Notes: generated from the letters alone by a model not told the origin. A stretch of 64,000 nt of DNA from Mycobacterium hubeiense (GCF_002838065.1 NZ_PIZU01000002.1:255453-319452); one strand, 5' to 3'; numbered from the stretch's first letter, positions 8,785 to 16,778 are shown. A program made the numbers and translations.

Positions 8785-9945
8785 TCAGACCACGCCGCTG
8801 ACAAACACCCCGGCCCGCACCGACTCCAACACCGAGCGCATCGCGTCAGCGCTTTGCCGCCAAGAGAATTCGGCGCTGCGCACCTGCGCTTTGGCGCCGA
8901 GCTGATCGCGCAGCACGTGATCGGTCAGCAGCTGCTCAAGGCCGTCGACCAGGTCGTCGCGGTCGTCGACAAGCAACCCGGTGACTCCGTCGACGATCGA
9001 GTCGGTCAATCCGCCTGAGGACCGGTAGCCGATTGTGGGCACCGCGTGCTGGGCCGCCTCGGTGACCGCCAGCCCCCAGCCCTCTTTGCGGGACGGCAGC
9101 ACATGCACCCACGACCGTTGCAGCACAAGGTGTTTGGTGTCGTCGTCGACGTGGCCGTGGAACGTCACCGCATCGGAGATCCCGAGCAGTGCGGCGTGAT
9201 CGACCAGCCGCTGCTGCCACCACCCGCCGCCGAGGATATCCAGATGCAATCCCGGGATGCGCGTCCGCAACGCCGCGACGGCTTCCAGCGCATCCTCGAT
9301 CTGCTTGTGCGGCACCAGCCGTGACAGCACGACCACCCGCGGCGTGACCGACCGCGGCGACTCCAGCGTCTGTATCGGCGCCTCGTCAAGGCCGTTGCGC
9401 ACCACGGCGATACGTGCCGGATCGACACCGAGACTCGTCAGATCGCGCGCCGAAGGCAGCGACACGGTGATGTACTGGTTGCGGCGGTGCACTCGTGGCG
9501 AAAGCTTCGATTCGACGAACCAGCCGACTCTGCCCATCACCGGGCCGGCCAGCGGCCACTGCTCGCGGTGGCAGTGATGCACCAGCACCGCCACCCGCCG
9601 ACCGAACGCCCACCGGGCCATGAACGGCAGTCCGTTCTGGGTGTCGACCACGACGTCGGGGCGCACTCCGCGCAGCGGCCCCAGCCCAATGCGGGCCGCC
9701 ACCATCGCCAGCCCCGCCCACACGTAGACCGAGTAGCGGCCGCCGCCCCGGCTGACGCGTACACCGTCGACGACGTCGCGGCGAGGCGCGCCGGGATAAC
9801 GGGCGGTGCGCAGGGTTACGTCGATGCCCGACTCGACGAGCTGCGCGCCGATGCGCTGAAGATAGGTTTCGCTGCCGCCGCCCTGCGGATGGCCGGTGTC
9901 GCGCCAACACAGCAGCAAGACGCGGCGAACCGGGCGGACAGACAT
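8785..9945 (-). CDS. GT4-family glycosyltransferase, Rv0225-like
   Basis: A 386-residue GT-B glycosyltransferase. The N-terminal domain has the glycine-rich acceptor loop DTGHPQGGGSETYL. The C-terminal donor domain has the E-x7-E motif in KEGWGLAVTEAAQ and RNGLDEAP. It is cytosolic or peripheral at the membrane, with no membrane helix. It is orthologous in position to Rv0225, and its neighbours suggest a role in envelope lipoglycan assembly; the sugar donor and acceptor are not evident. It is divergent from the methyltransferase gene with only 34 bases between starts. Confidence 0.87.
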   Translation of the reverse strand: MSVRPVRRVLLLCWRDTGHPQGGGSETYLQRIGAQLVESGIDVTLRTARYPGAPRRDVVDGVRVSRGGGRYSVYVWAGLAMVAARIGLGPLRGVRPDVVVDTQNGLPFMARWAFGRRVAVLVHHCHREQWPLAGPVMGRVGWFVESKLSPRVHRRNQYITVSLPSARDLTSLGVDPARIAVVRNGLDEAPIQTLESPRSVTPRVVVLSRLVPHKQIEDALEAVAALRTRIPGLHLDILGGGWWQQRLVDHAALLGISDAVTFHGHVDDDTKHLVLQRSWVHVLPSRKEGWGLAVTEAAQHAVPTIGYRSSGGLTDSIVDGVTGLLVDDRDDLVDGLEQLLTDHVLRDQLGAKAQVRSAEFSWRQSADAMRSVLESVRAGVFVSGVV

Positions 9946-9979
9946 CCGCTACAGGGTAGCCGCTGCGTACGCTCGTCCG

Positions 9980-10756
9980 GTGCCAGCCACTGACCTGTTC
10001 GCCCGGCGGGCCACGCTGCCGCGTGCCATCAGGCTGCTCAGTGAGTTCCGCTACGAGCAACGCGATCCCGCCCGCTTCTACGGGGCGTTGGCCGACGACA
10101 CCGCGGCGATGGTGACCGATCTGTGGCGGGCGACCACCGGCGCAGAGCCCGTCGGCCGGACCGTTCTCGACGTCGGCGGCGGGCCCGGCTACTTCTCGAC
10201 GGCGTTCGAGCGAGCTGGCCTGCACTACATAGGTGTCGAGCCCGACCCGGATGAGATGCACGCGGGCCCGGCGGCCACCGCCGATACCGGCGTCTACGTG
10301 CGGGCATCCGGGATGGCATTGCCGTTCGCCGACGCCAGCGTCGACATCTGCCTGTCGTCCAACGTCGCCGAACATGTGCCGCAGCCGTGGCGGCTGGGCC
10401 GGGAGATGCTGCGGGTCACCAGGCCCGGAGGCCTGGTGGTGTTGTCGTACACCGTGTGGCTCGGCCCGTTCGGCGGGCACGAGACGGGACTGTGGCACTA
10501 CCTCGGCGGCACGCGCGCCGCGGCGCGATACACCCGCAAACACGGCCACCCGCCGAAAAACAACTACGGATCGTCACTGTTCGCGGTGTCGGCTGCCGAT
10601 GGCCTGCAGTGGGCGGCGAGCACCGGCGCATTGGTCGCTGCATTTCCTCGCTACCACCCGCGATGGGCGTGGTGGCTGACGCAGGTGCCAGTGCTCCGGG
10701 AGTTCCTGGTGAGCAATCTGGTGCTGGTCTTGCGGCCGGGCCAAGCTTCTGACTGA
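9980..10756 (+). CDS. SAM-dependent class I methyltransferase, Rv0224c-like
   Basis: A 258-residue methyltransferase. SAM motif I is TVLDVGGGPGYFSTAF, followed by an acidic strand end (GVEPDPDEMH) and the motif ICLSSNVAEHV. GTG 9980 is chosen because it gives a compact N-terminus; the frame is open upstream, but that sequence lies over the divergent glycosyltransferase start and is not family-like. It is the orthologue of Rv0224c, essential in M. tuberculosis screens as I recall. The substrate is unknown. Confidence 0.85.
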   Translation: MPATDLFARRATLPRAIRLLSEFRYEQRDPARFYGALADDTAAMVTDLWRATTGAEPVGRTVLDVGGGPGYFSTAFERAGLHYIGVEPDPDEMHAGPAATADTGVYVRASGMALPFADASVDICLSSNVAEHVPQPWRLGREMLRVTRPGGLVVLSYTVWLGPFGGHETGLWHYLGGTRAAARYTRKHGHPPKNNYGSSLFAVSAADGLQWAASTGALVAAFPRYHPRWAWWLTQVPVLREFLVSNLVLVLRPGQASD

Positions 10757-10767
10757 AACATGTTCTC
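10754..10767. promoter_or_regulatory. KstR-like box before the aldehyde dehydrogenase
   Basis: TGAAACATGTTCTC matches the KstR consensus TNNAACNNGTTNNA at all defined positions but the last (C for A). It is 31 bases upstream of the aldehyde dehydrogenase ATG. As I recall, Rv0223c is in the M. tuberculosis KstR (cholesterol) regulon, which supports the call. Confidence 0.5.
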
Positions 10768-10797
10768 GTTTTTGCGCTCGCTAGGTAGGGTGGCGCC

Positions 10798-12273
10798 ATG
10801 ACGCAGAGCACGGCTTACAAGACCGAATACGACAAGCTCTTCATCGGCGGTAAATGGGTCGAGCCGGCGACCTCAGAGGTCATCGAGGTGCACTCCCCCG
10901 CGACGGGCGAGCTCGTCGGCAAGGTGCCGCTGGCCGCGGAGGCCGACGTCAACGCCGCGTGTGCCGCGGCCCGCAAGGCCTTCGATGAAGGCCCGTGGCC
11001 GTCGATGCCGCCGGCGGACCGCGCCGCGGTGATCGGCCGCGCGGTCAAGCTGATCGAGGATCGCGCGGATCTGTTCAAGCATCTGCTGAAGCTCGAGACC
11101 GGTCAGCCGCAGACCATCGTCGACATGATGCAGTACGGCGCCGCGCTGTCGACGCTTCAGTACTACGCCGGCGCCGCAGACAAGTTCGTGTGGAACGAGA
11201 TTCGCGATGGCATCTACGGCCAGACCTTGGTGACCAAGGAGCCCGTCGGCGTCGTGGGCGCGGTGGTGGCGTGGAATGTGCCGCTGTTTCTGGCCGCCAA
11301 CAAACTCGGCCCCGCACTGCTGGCCGGCTGCACCGTCGTTCTCAAGCCCGCGGCCGAGACGCCGCTGTCGACCAACGCGCTCGCCGAGGTGTTCGTCGAG
11401 GCCGGCCTGCCCGAGGGTGTGCTGTCGGTGGTGCCCGGAGGGCCGGAGACGGGCCGTGCGCTGACCGCCAACCCCGAGTTGGACAAGTTCACGTTCACCG
11501 GCAGCTCGGCGGTCGGCAAGGAGATCGGCAAGCTGGCCGCCGAGCAGCTCAAGCCGTGCACGCTGGAGCTCGGCGGCAAGTCCGCGGCGATCATTCTCGA
11601 GGACGCCGACCTGGATTCGACGCTGCCGATGCTGGTCTTCTCCGGCCTGATGAACTGCGGGCAGGCGTGCGTCGGGCAGACCCGCATCCTCGCGCCGCGG
11701 TCGCGTTACGACGAGGTCGTGGAGAAGGTGTCGGCGGCGGTGGCGGCCATGCCGGTCGGTCTGCCCGACGATCCGGCCGCCGCGATCGGCCCGCTGATCA
11801 GCGAGAAGCAGCGCGAGCGGGTGGAGGGCTACATCCGCAAGGGCATCGAGGAGGGCGCGCGGCTGGTCACTGGCGGCGGCCGCCCGGAGGGCCTGGACAG
11901 CGGCTGGTTCGTGCAGCCGACGGTGTTCGCCGACGTCGACAATTCGATGACCATCGCCCAGGAGGAGATCTTCGGGCCGGTGCTGGCGATCATCCCCTAC
12001 GACACCGAAGAGGACGCGATCCGCATCGCGAACGACTCGCCCTACGGCCTGGCCGGCAGCGTGTACACGACCGACTTCCCGAAGGCCGTCGAGATCGCGA
12101 AGAAGATCCGCACCGGAACGTATGCGGTGAACATGTACGCGTTCGATCCCGGTGCGCCGTTCGGCGGGTACAAGAACTCGGGCATCGGCCGCGAGAACGG
12201 GCCCGAAGGCATCGAGCAGTACTGCGAGGCCAAGAGCATCCTGCTGCCGTTCGGCTACACGCCGGAGGTCTAG
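10798..12273 (+). CDS. NAD(P)-dependent aldehyde dehydrogenase, Rv0223c-like
   Basis: A 491-residue ALDH-superfamily enzyme that oxidises an aldehyde to the acid. It has the substrate/cofactor motif VVAWNVPLF, TFTGSSAVGK for dinucleotide binding, the general base in LELGGKSAAI and the catalytic cysteine in MNCGQACVGQTR. Length is normal. Start ATG 10798. It is monocistronic, and the upstream KstR-like box suggests induction in sterol catabolism. Natural substrate not known. Confidence 0.9.
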   Translation: MTQSTAYKTEYDKLFIGGKWVEPATSEVIEVHSPATGELVGKVPLAAEADVNAACAAARKAFDEGPWPSMPPADRAAVIGRAVKLIEDRADLFKHLLKLETGQPQTIVDMMQYGAALSTLQYYAGAADKFVWNEIRDGIYGQTLVTKEPVGVVGAVVAWNVPLFLAANKLGPALLAGCTVVLKPAAETPLSTNALAEVFVEAGLPEGVLSVVPGGPETGRALTANPELDKFTFTGSSAVGKEIGKLAAEQLKPCTLELGGKSAAIILEDADLDSTLPMLVFSGLMNCGQACVGQTRILAPRSRYDEVVEKVSAAVAAMPVGLPDDPAAAIGPLISEKQRERVEGYIRKGIEEGARLVTGGGRPEGLDSGWFVQPTVFADVDNSMTIAQEEIFGPVLAIIPYDTEEDAIRIANDSPYGLAGSVYTTDFPKAVEIAKKIRTGTYAVNMYAFDPGAPFGGYKNSGIGRENGPEGIEQYCEAKSILLPFGYTPEV

Positions 12274-12286
12274 CGCGCTAGGCACA

Positions 12287-12331
12287 GGATGAGAGGTTGC
12301 TCATCCACGGCTCCCGGAGAACTCATCTGAG
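12287..12331 (+). promoter_or_regulatory. Inverted-repeat operator of the first acidic exported protein gene
   Basis: GGATGAG-N6-CTCATCC (12287-12306) is a perfect inverted repeat with 7-base arms. A second element, CTCA-TC-TGAG, lies at 12322-12331. The same two elements in the same order precede the second acidic protein gene (15247-15278, opposite strand). The likely binder is the OmpR-type regulator encoded between them. Confidence 0.65.
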
Positions 12332-12378
12332 CGGGACAGCATCGCCTTGTCGGGAATAACAACGACAGGGAGAACATC

Positions 12379-12639
12379 ATGCAACGTCTCGCCATTTGGA
12401 AGGTGCTGACGATCGGGGCGGCTTTCACCGGGCTCGGAATCGCCGGCGCAGGCGCCGCGGCCGCAGACACCGGACTGGCTGCTCACCCCACCGCGACCGG
12501 TATCAGCACCGACTGGCCGTTCGACGACGTGCTGGACGACCTTGACGAGGTGGTCCGGTTGCCGTCCGTCATACCCGGGGGCTTCGTCGGCCTCGGTGAC
12601 GACTGGGACGACGACTGGGACGACTGGTACGACGACTGA
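12379..12639 (+). CDS. Small exported protein with Asp/Trp tail
   Basis: An 86-residue protein of no family I recognise. Residues 1-29 form a clear Sec signal peptide, with a basic start, a hydrophobic core and an AGAAAA cleavage region before D30. The mature part is about 57 residues, strongly acidic, and ends in GDDWDDDWDDWYDD. AGGGAG lies about 8 bases before the ATG. It converges on the response-regulator gene across a strong hairpin. The tail suggests cation or cationic-peptide binding outside the membrane, which is inference. A second protein with a similar tail lies on the far side of the two-component genes. Confidence 0.8.
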   Translation: MQRLAIWKVLTIGAAFTGLGIAGAGAAAADTGLAAHPTATGISTDWPFDDVLDDLDEVVRLPSVIPGGFVGLGDDWDDDWDDWYDD

Positions 12640-12654
12640 TCCGGCCGGGGAGAG

Positions 12655-12680
12655 CCCGCCACCGCGTCCACGGTGGCGGG
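12655..12680. terminator. Bidirectional hairpin terminator
   Basis: CCCGCCACCG-CGTCCA-CGGTGGCGGG is a perfect 10-bp stem with a 6-base loop, placed between the convergent stops at 12639 and 12689. There is no U tract, as is usual in mycobacteria. Confidence 0.75.
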
Positions 12681-12688
12681 GCTTCCCG

Positions 12689-13354
12689 TCAGGGAACCTC
12701 TTCGAGCCGATAGCCCATCCCACGCAAGGTGACGAACCGGTCGGCGCCGAGTTTGCGGCGCAGGTAGCGCACATAGACGTCGACGACGTTGGAGCCGGGG
12801 TCGAAGTCGTAGCCCCAAACCTGGCTCAGTAGCTGTTCGCGGGACAGCACCTGTCCGGGGTGCCGCAGGAACGTCTCCACGAGCGCGAACTCCCGCGCCG
12901 ACAGGTCCACCGTCTGGTCGCCGACCCGGGCGCGCCGAGTCCGCAGATCCAGGCGCAGGCCGCCGAACGACAGCACGGTGAGTTCGGTGGGCCGCGCAGG
13001 CGTCAGACGTAGCCGCACGCGGGCGAGCAGCTCCTCGAAGCGAAATGGCTTGGGCATGTAGTCGTCGGCGCCGCCCTCAAGCCCGGCGACGGTGTCTTGC
13101 ACGCTGTCCCGCGCGGTCAGCACGATGACCGGCATCGGGTTGTGGTCGTGGCGCAATTTGCTCAACACCGCAAACCCGTCCATCCCGGGCAGGCCGATGT
13201 CGAGGATCATCAGGTCGAACCCGCCCGTCATCGCGTAGTCGTAGGCCGATGGCCCGTCAGCGACCGTCGTCACCGCAAATCCGTTGGCGGACAACCCCTT
13301 TTCGATGAACGAGGAGATCCGCGGCTCGTCCTCGGCGATCAGGATGCGGGCCAT
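12689..13354 (-). CDS. OmpR-family response regulator
   Basis: A 221-residue response regulator. The receiver domain has the acidic pocket E8/D9, the phospho-acceptor D52 (LMILDIGLPGMDGF) and a lysine in DDYMPKPF. The winged-helix DNA-binding domain occupies about residues 125-220 (VVDVYVRYLRRKLG, TLRGMGYRLE). Its ATG lies inside the 3' end of the histidine kinase gene (16-base overlap), so the order is kinase first, regulator second, the reverse of most pairs. Its probable targets are the two acidic-protein genes. Confidence 0.94.
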   Translation of the reverse strand: MARILIAEDEPRISSFIEKGLSANGFAVTTVADGPSAYDYAMTGGFDLMILDIGLPGMDGFAVLSKLRHDHNPMPVIVLTARDSVQDTVAGLEGGADDYMPKPFRFEELLARVRLRLTPARPTELTVLSFGGLRLDLRTRRARVGDQTVDLSAREFALVETFLRHPGQVLSREQLLSQVWGYDFDPGSNVVDVYVRYLRRKLGADRFVTLRGMGYRLEEVP

Positions 13355-14817
13355 TGGCCCTCCATGACGGCTGGGATCACCACCGTAAACGTCGCACCGC
13401 GGCCGGGGGCGCTGTCCAGCAGGACGTCGCCGCCGTGCGCATTGGCGATCGCCCGCACGATCGCAAGCCCCAGTCCAGCACCGTCCGAGCGTTCTTCACC
13501 CGCACTGCCGCGCGCGAACCGCTCGAATATGCGGGCCCGGTCGGCCTCGTCGACTCCCGGACCGGAATCAGACACCCAGAACCGCAAGCATCCGTCCGCG
13601 AGAGCCGATCCGAGTCCGATCCGGTCTCCTGCCTTGGTGTGGCGGCACGCGTTGTCGGCGAGCGCGACCAACGCCTGGGTGATCCGCTGCGGGTCCAAAA
13701 CTGCGACCACGCCGGCGGTCGCGTCGAGGGTGAATTCGCGGTCGGCGAGCTTGGCGAGTTTCTCGAACACTTCGGTGGTGAGCGCACCGACATCGACGCA
13801 GGTGGGCTGCAGGAACGCCGGATGCTCGGCGCGGGCGAGCAGCAACAGGTCGGCCACCATGCGGTTCATCCGGTCCAGTTCGTCGTCGACGAGCGCGACC
13901 GTCGACTCGACGTCGGCTGGGTCGAACGGATCGAGCACCTCGAGATGACCCCGCACGATCGTGATGGGGGTCCGCAACTCGTGGCCGACGTCGTCGATGA
14001 ATCTTCGTTGCGCCGTGACGCCCGTCTCGACGCGGTCGAGCATTCCGTTGATGGTGTCGACGAGTGCGTCCAATTCGTCGCCTTCTCCGCTCGACGGGAT
14101 GCGTCTCGACAGATCGGTGTCGGTGATGGTGCGCGCGGTGTCCACCACATCGCGGAGCGGACGCAGGATGCGCCCGGCCACCAACCATGCGGCACCGGCG
14201 GCACCCAGCATGGTGACGGCCCCGACCAGCAGCATGAGCCGTGCGGCGGTGTTGGCGCTGGCGCGCTCGGCGTCGCCCAGGTAGGCGGCAACGATGACCC
14301 CGCGCGCCGGGTCACCCTGCAGGCTCACCGGGATGGCCAGATAGCGCACCTCGCCGACGTCACGGTGCTGGTAGCGCCCCTCGACCGGCGCATCGATCGA
14401 GCCGACGCGCTCGGTGAACCGCGCGTCGCGGGCAAGCACCTCGGGAAAGCCTGGCTCCTGGCGGCTTTGGGCGCGATAGCGGCCGTCGATGTAACCCAGA
14501 AACTTTTCGTTCGGCCGGGCGATGTTGTATGCGATCGCCTCGCGGATCACCTCGTCGACTGTCGTGAATGGCTCGCCGGTACGCGGGTTGATACCCGGTG
14601 CCGTCAATTCGGTGAACTCCTCGACTTCGAACCGCAGCGCCTCGTCCATCCGCGCGTTGGTGGCCGAAACCAGCAATCGCCAGGTCACGAATGTGACGAC
14701 GCCCAGCGCGGCCAGCACGAGCAGCAGCATCCACGCGATGATGCGAGTCCTGGCGGTGGACGGCAGCAGCCGTCGCCATCTCGACCGTGGCCGTGCGGGC
14801 GCATCGTGGGGAATCAT
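13339..14817 (-). CDS. Membrane sensor histidine kinase
   Basis: A 492-residue kinase: membrane helix at about residues 25-48, an extracytoplasmic domain of roughly 120 residues, a second helix (LMLLVGAVTMLGAAGAAWLVAG), HAMP, then the H-box FIDDVGHELRTPI, N-box ALADNACRHT and G boxes DSGPGVDEAD and DGAGLGLAI. I chose ATG 14817 because AGGA lies seven to ten bases upstream and because it starts after the stop of the upstream acidic-protein gene (14897). The frame stays open to 14958, but that part overlaps the acidic tail of the neighbour. It forms an operon with the acidic protein and the response regulator. Confidence 0.92.
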   Translation of the reverse strand: MIPHDAPARPRSRWRRLLPSTARTRIIAWMLLLVLAALGVVTFVTWRLLVSATNARMDEALRFEVEEFTELTAPGINPRTGEPFTTVDEVIREAIAYNIARPNEKFLGYIDGRYRAQSRQEPGFPEVLARDARFTERVGSIDAPVEGRYQHRDVGEVRYLAIPVSLQGDPARGVIVAAYLGDAERASANTAARLMLLVGAVTMLGAAGAAWLVAGRILRPLRDVVDTARTITDTDLSRRIPSSGEGDELDALVDTINGMLDRVETGVTAQRRFIDDVGHELRTPITIVRGHLEVLDPFDPADVESTVALVDDELDRMNRMVADLLLLARAEHPAFLQPTCVDVGALTTEVFEKLAKLADREFTLDATAGVVAVLDPQRITQALVALADNACRHTKAGDRIGLGSALADGCLRFWVSDSGPGVDEADRARIFERFARGSAGEERSDGAGLGLAIVRAIANAHGGDVLLDSAPGRGATFTVVIPAVMEGQWPAS

Positions 14818-14896
14818 CGACGTCCTGTGGATAGCGGCAGTTCGCGCCCCATCTTCCCCCGTCGCAACCCGCGTGGACCCGGTGTTCGCGCCGACG

Positions 14897-15226
14897 TCAG
14901 TCGTCGCCGCCGCCGTCATCGAAATCATCGTCACCCCAATCGTCACCGTCGTCGTCACCGATGACGGGCGGCGGGGCGGGAACGCGTCTTGTGATTTGGG
15001 GCGGTAAGTCGGGCACGCTGGCGATCACCGCGGGCGGCGGGGCGGGAACGCCGTCGCGGTCAATGGGTGGCGGGACCGGCGGCGCGCTCGCTGGCGCGCG
15101 TACAACGATCGGTGTGAGGGGAGCGTCGTCGGAGTTCGAGCCGATCGTCGCGCCTGCCACTCCGATAACGCCAGCCACCGCCAACGCGGCGATCGGGACT
15201 ATCAGCGTTGCCCGCATGCCGTCCAT
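14897..15226 (-). CDS. Small exported or anchored protein, Pro-rich with acidic tail
   Basis: A 109-residue protein not recognised as any named family. It has an N-terminal hydrophobic segment (residues about 5-30, signal peptide or anchor), a proline-rich middle (ASAPPVPPPI, VPAPPPVIG) and a C-terminal acidic block containing DDDGDDWGDDDFDD. It starts the operon that continues with the histidine kinase. ATG 15226 is used; ATG 15217 is an alternative. With the 12379 gene it shares architecture and an upstream inverted repeat, so the two are probably products of the same two-component system. Confidence 0.78.
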   Translation of the reverse strand: MDGMRATLIVPIAALAVAGVIGVAGATIGSNSDDAPLTPIVVRAPASAPPVPPPIDRDGVPAPPPAVIASVPDLPPQITRRVPAPPPVIGDDDGDDWGDDDFDDGGGDD

Positions 15227-15246
15227 GGTCTAGGCCAGCGATGTCT

Positions 15247-15278
15247 CTCAAATGAGACCGAGATGAGAACCCTCTCAT
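15247..15278 (-). promoter_or_regulatory. Inverted-repeat operator of the second acidic protein gene
   Basis: Read toward the gene, ATGAG-N6-CTCAT (15278-15263) is followed by CTCA-TT-TGAG (15256-15247), about 20 bases before the ATG. The ATGAG-N6-CTCAT core is identical in sequence and spacing to that at 12289-12304. The gap between the two elements is 6 bases here and 17 there, a difference of 11, one helical turn. Confidence 0.65.
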
Positions 15279-15307
15279 GTGGGTCGTTCCCGCGGGCCTC
15301 GAGCGCC

Positions 15308-15327
15308 ACTATGCAAAAGAGCATAGT
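15308..15327. promoter_or_regulatory. TetR operator copy 1
   Basis: ACTATGC-AAAAGA-GCATAGT is an inverted repeat with 7-base arms and a 6-base spacer, in the divergent region between the acidic-protein/kinase operon and the TetR gene. It matches copy 2 in arms and spacing. Confidence 0.65.
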
Positions 15328-15437
15328 TTCTGCGGAGCTCGTCGGGCGGAGGTCTTCGGTAGGCACCCTGTTCACCTGCCGTTCACTAGAAAATTCTGTG
15401 ATCCGGAATACAGCAATTGTGGACGCGTGTTGTCCGT
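15328..15437. other. Intergenic stretch between the two TetR operators
   Basis: No convincing gene is seen in this part of the 367-base gap between 15227 and 15593. It holds a possible -35 (TTGTGG, 15417-15422) that pairs at 17 bases with TATGCT inside operator copy 2, and a loose dyad around 15393-15410 (CTGT/ACAG). Codon use does not suggest translation. Confidence 0.5.
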
Positions 15438-15457
15438 TCTATGCTTGAGAGCATAGA
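15438..15457 (+). promoter_or_regulatory. TetR operator copy 2 over a -10
   Basis: TCTATGC-TTGAGA-GCATAGA has 7-base perfect arms and the same core (CTATGC-N6-GCATAG) as copy 1, 130 bases away. It contains TATGCT, a plausible -10, with TTGTGG 17 bases upstream, so binding would block the promoter of the TetR transcript. Confidence 0.65.
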
Positions 15458-15471
15458 AAGTGAGGCGCACG

Positions 15472-15582
15472 ATGTGGATCATTGAGGTCAACTTCGCCGG
15501 CCGCCAGTTCACACATCGTGTGCGGGGTCGCCGTCGGCCGTGGCGGCTGCCGCAGCAGCTGCGCTATCCGCGCGCGGCCTGA
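15472..15582 (+). CDS. Possible 36-residue leader peptide before TetR
   Basis: Begins MWIIEVNFAGRQFTHR and is rich in Arg (RGRRRPWRLPQQLRYPR). GTGAGG lies about 8 bases before its ATG, and it ends 11 bases before the TetR ATG at 15594. No family is recognised. It may be a regulatory upstream ORF, a small basic protein or chance. The TetR frame is also open across this region (from 15540), so an N-terminally longer TetR is an alternative. Confidence 0.35.
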   Translation: MWIIEVNFAGRQFTHRVRGRRRPWRLPQQLRYPRAA

Positions 15583-15593
15583 CCGCTCAAACC

Positions 15594-16226
15594 ATGACTC
15601 GCACCATGACCAGGACGGCAACCAAGCGCGGTTCGACGCGCACCAGAATGCTGATCAGTGCCGCCGAGGTGCTGCGCGAACGCGGTGCCGCTGGCCTCAC
15701 CATCGACGAGGTGCTGACCCGCAGCGGCGCCCCCCGCGGTTCGGTGTACTACCACTTCCCCGAGGGCCGCAACCAGATTCTGATCGAGGCGCTGCAGTAC
15801 GCCGGCGAGAACATCACCGCCGTGATCGACGAGGCCGCCGCGAAGGGCGGCATCTACCTGGTGCGGCAGTTCGTCGAATTCTGGGAAGAACTGCTCGCCG
15901 AAAGCGATTTCAGCGCCGGCTGCCCGGTGGTCGCGGCAGCGATCGGTTCGGCGGACGACGAACCGCGACTGACCTCCGTTGCCGGCGGCATCTTCAAGCA
16001 CTGGCGCGACGCGCTGACGCGCGCGTTCATCGCCGACGGATTCCAGGACGCGGACGCGGCGTCGCTGGCCGTCATGTGTATCGCCTCGCTGGAGGGCGCC
16101 GTGGTGCTGTGCCGCTCGACGCGCAGCGCCGACCCCCTGCGCGACGTCGCCCACCAGCTCGAATTCCTGATCAAGTCAAGGGAATTCGTGCGACGCTTCG
16201 GGGTCCCGACGGTCGAGCGGTCGTAG
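15594..16226 (+). CDS. TetR-family regulator (LmrA/YxaF-like)
   Basis: A 210-residue TetR protein. The helix-turn-helix is at about residues 20-60 with LTIDEVLTRSGAPRGSVYYHFPEGRNQI, whose final part resembles the LmrA/YxaF/QacR subgroup. The C-terminal domain has SAGCPVVAAAI, also seen in that subgroup. ATG 15594 is chosen; a second ATG lies four codons later. Two identical-core operators upstream suggest autoregulation and perhaps control of the divergent two-component operon. No adjacent transporter or enzyme is seen, so its physiological target is unknown. Confidence 0.88.
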   Translation: MTRTMTRTATKRGSTRTRMLISAAEVLRERGAAGLTIDEVLTRSGAPRGSVYYHFPEGRNQILIEALQYAGENITAVIDEAAAKGGIYLVRQFVEFWEELLAESDFSAGCPVVAAAIGSADDEPRLTSVAGGIFKHWRDALTRAFIADGFQDADAASLAVMCIASLEGAVVLCRSTRSADPLRDVAHQLEFLIKSREFVRRFGVPTVERS

Positions 16227-16236
16227 CTAGGCCCTC

Positions 16237-16758
16237 CTACACCTTGCGCCACCGCGCGCACACGAAATCGTCGTTGGCTTCGGCCTCGATCAGCTTCCAT
16301 TGCGAGGATGTCGGCAACAGCCGGCCCCCGGCGCCCAGCGAGCACGGCGCATACGTGACAATGAGCTCGTCGATCAATCCCGCTTGCGCGAACTGTGCCG
16401 CGGTCTGGCCCCCACCGACCACCCAGACATCGCGATAGCGCGCCTCCTGCAACAGCTTTGGGTGCAGCTCGGTGACGTCACCGCTGAACACGTGAACGGG
16501 CAGCACCGGCGAGACGATCTGCGGGCGATGCGTCAACACCCACGTCGGCTGGCTGTAGCGCCAGCGTTCGGGCTGGTTGGACACGATCCACTCGTACGTC
16601 GTCGCACCCATCACCAGGGCGCCGACCGACTGCGCGAACCTGGTGATGCCGAAGGGCCCGTCCGAATCGATGGTGCGGGCATCCAACCAGTCCCGGCTGT
16701 CCTTCGAGTCGACGATGTATCCGTCGAGGCTGGCGGCGGTGAAATAGATGGTGGCCAT
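16237..16758 (-). CDS. RibD C-terminal/dihydrofolate-reductase-like protein, copy 1
   Basis: A 173-residue protein of the RibD_C/DHFR-like reductase fold. It has the start ATIYFTAASLDGYI, a WLDARTIDSDGPF loop, GALVMGATTYEW and the nucleotide-binding DVWVVGGGQTAAQF. It is strongly similar to the gene just upstream, so this is a tandem duplicate. ATG 16758 fits the family N-terminus; a longer frame upstream overlaps the neighbour. Last gene of an AraC-RibD-RibD operon. These small proteins are usually annotated deaminase/reductase, and their real substrates are mostly unknown. Confidence 0.85.
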   Translation of the reverse strand: MATIYFTAASLDGYIVDSKDSRDWLDARTIDSDGPFGITRFAQSVGALVMGATTYEWIVSNQPERWRYSQPTWVLTHRPQIVSPVLPVHVFSGDVTELHPKLLQEARYRDVWVVGGGQTAAQFAQAGLIDELIVTYAPCSLGAGGRLLPTSSQWKLIEAEANDDFVCARWRKV

Positions 16759-16778
16759 CCCCGCCAAGGGTAGCCGCG

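Noticed and set aside
15540..15593. N-terminal extension of the TetR gene from 15540 (Ala-rich start)
   Set aside because: The extension MAAAAAAALSARG has no family similarity, overlaps the possible leader peptide, and ATG 15594 gives a normal TetR N-terminus.
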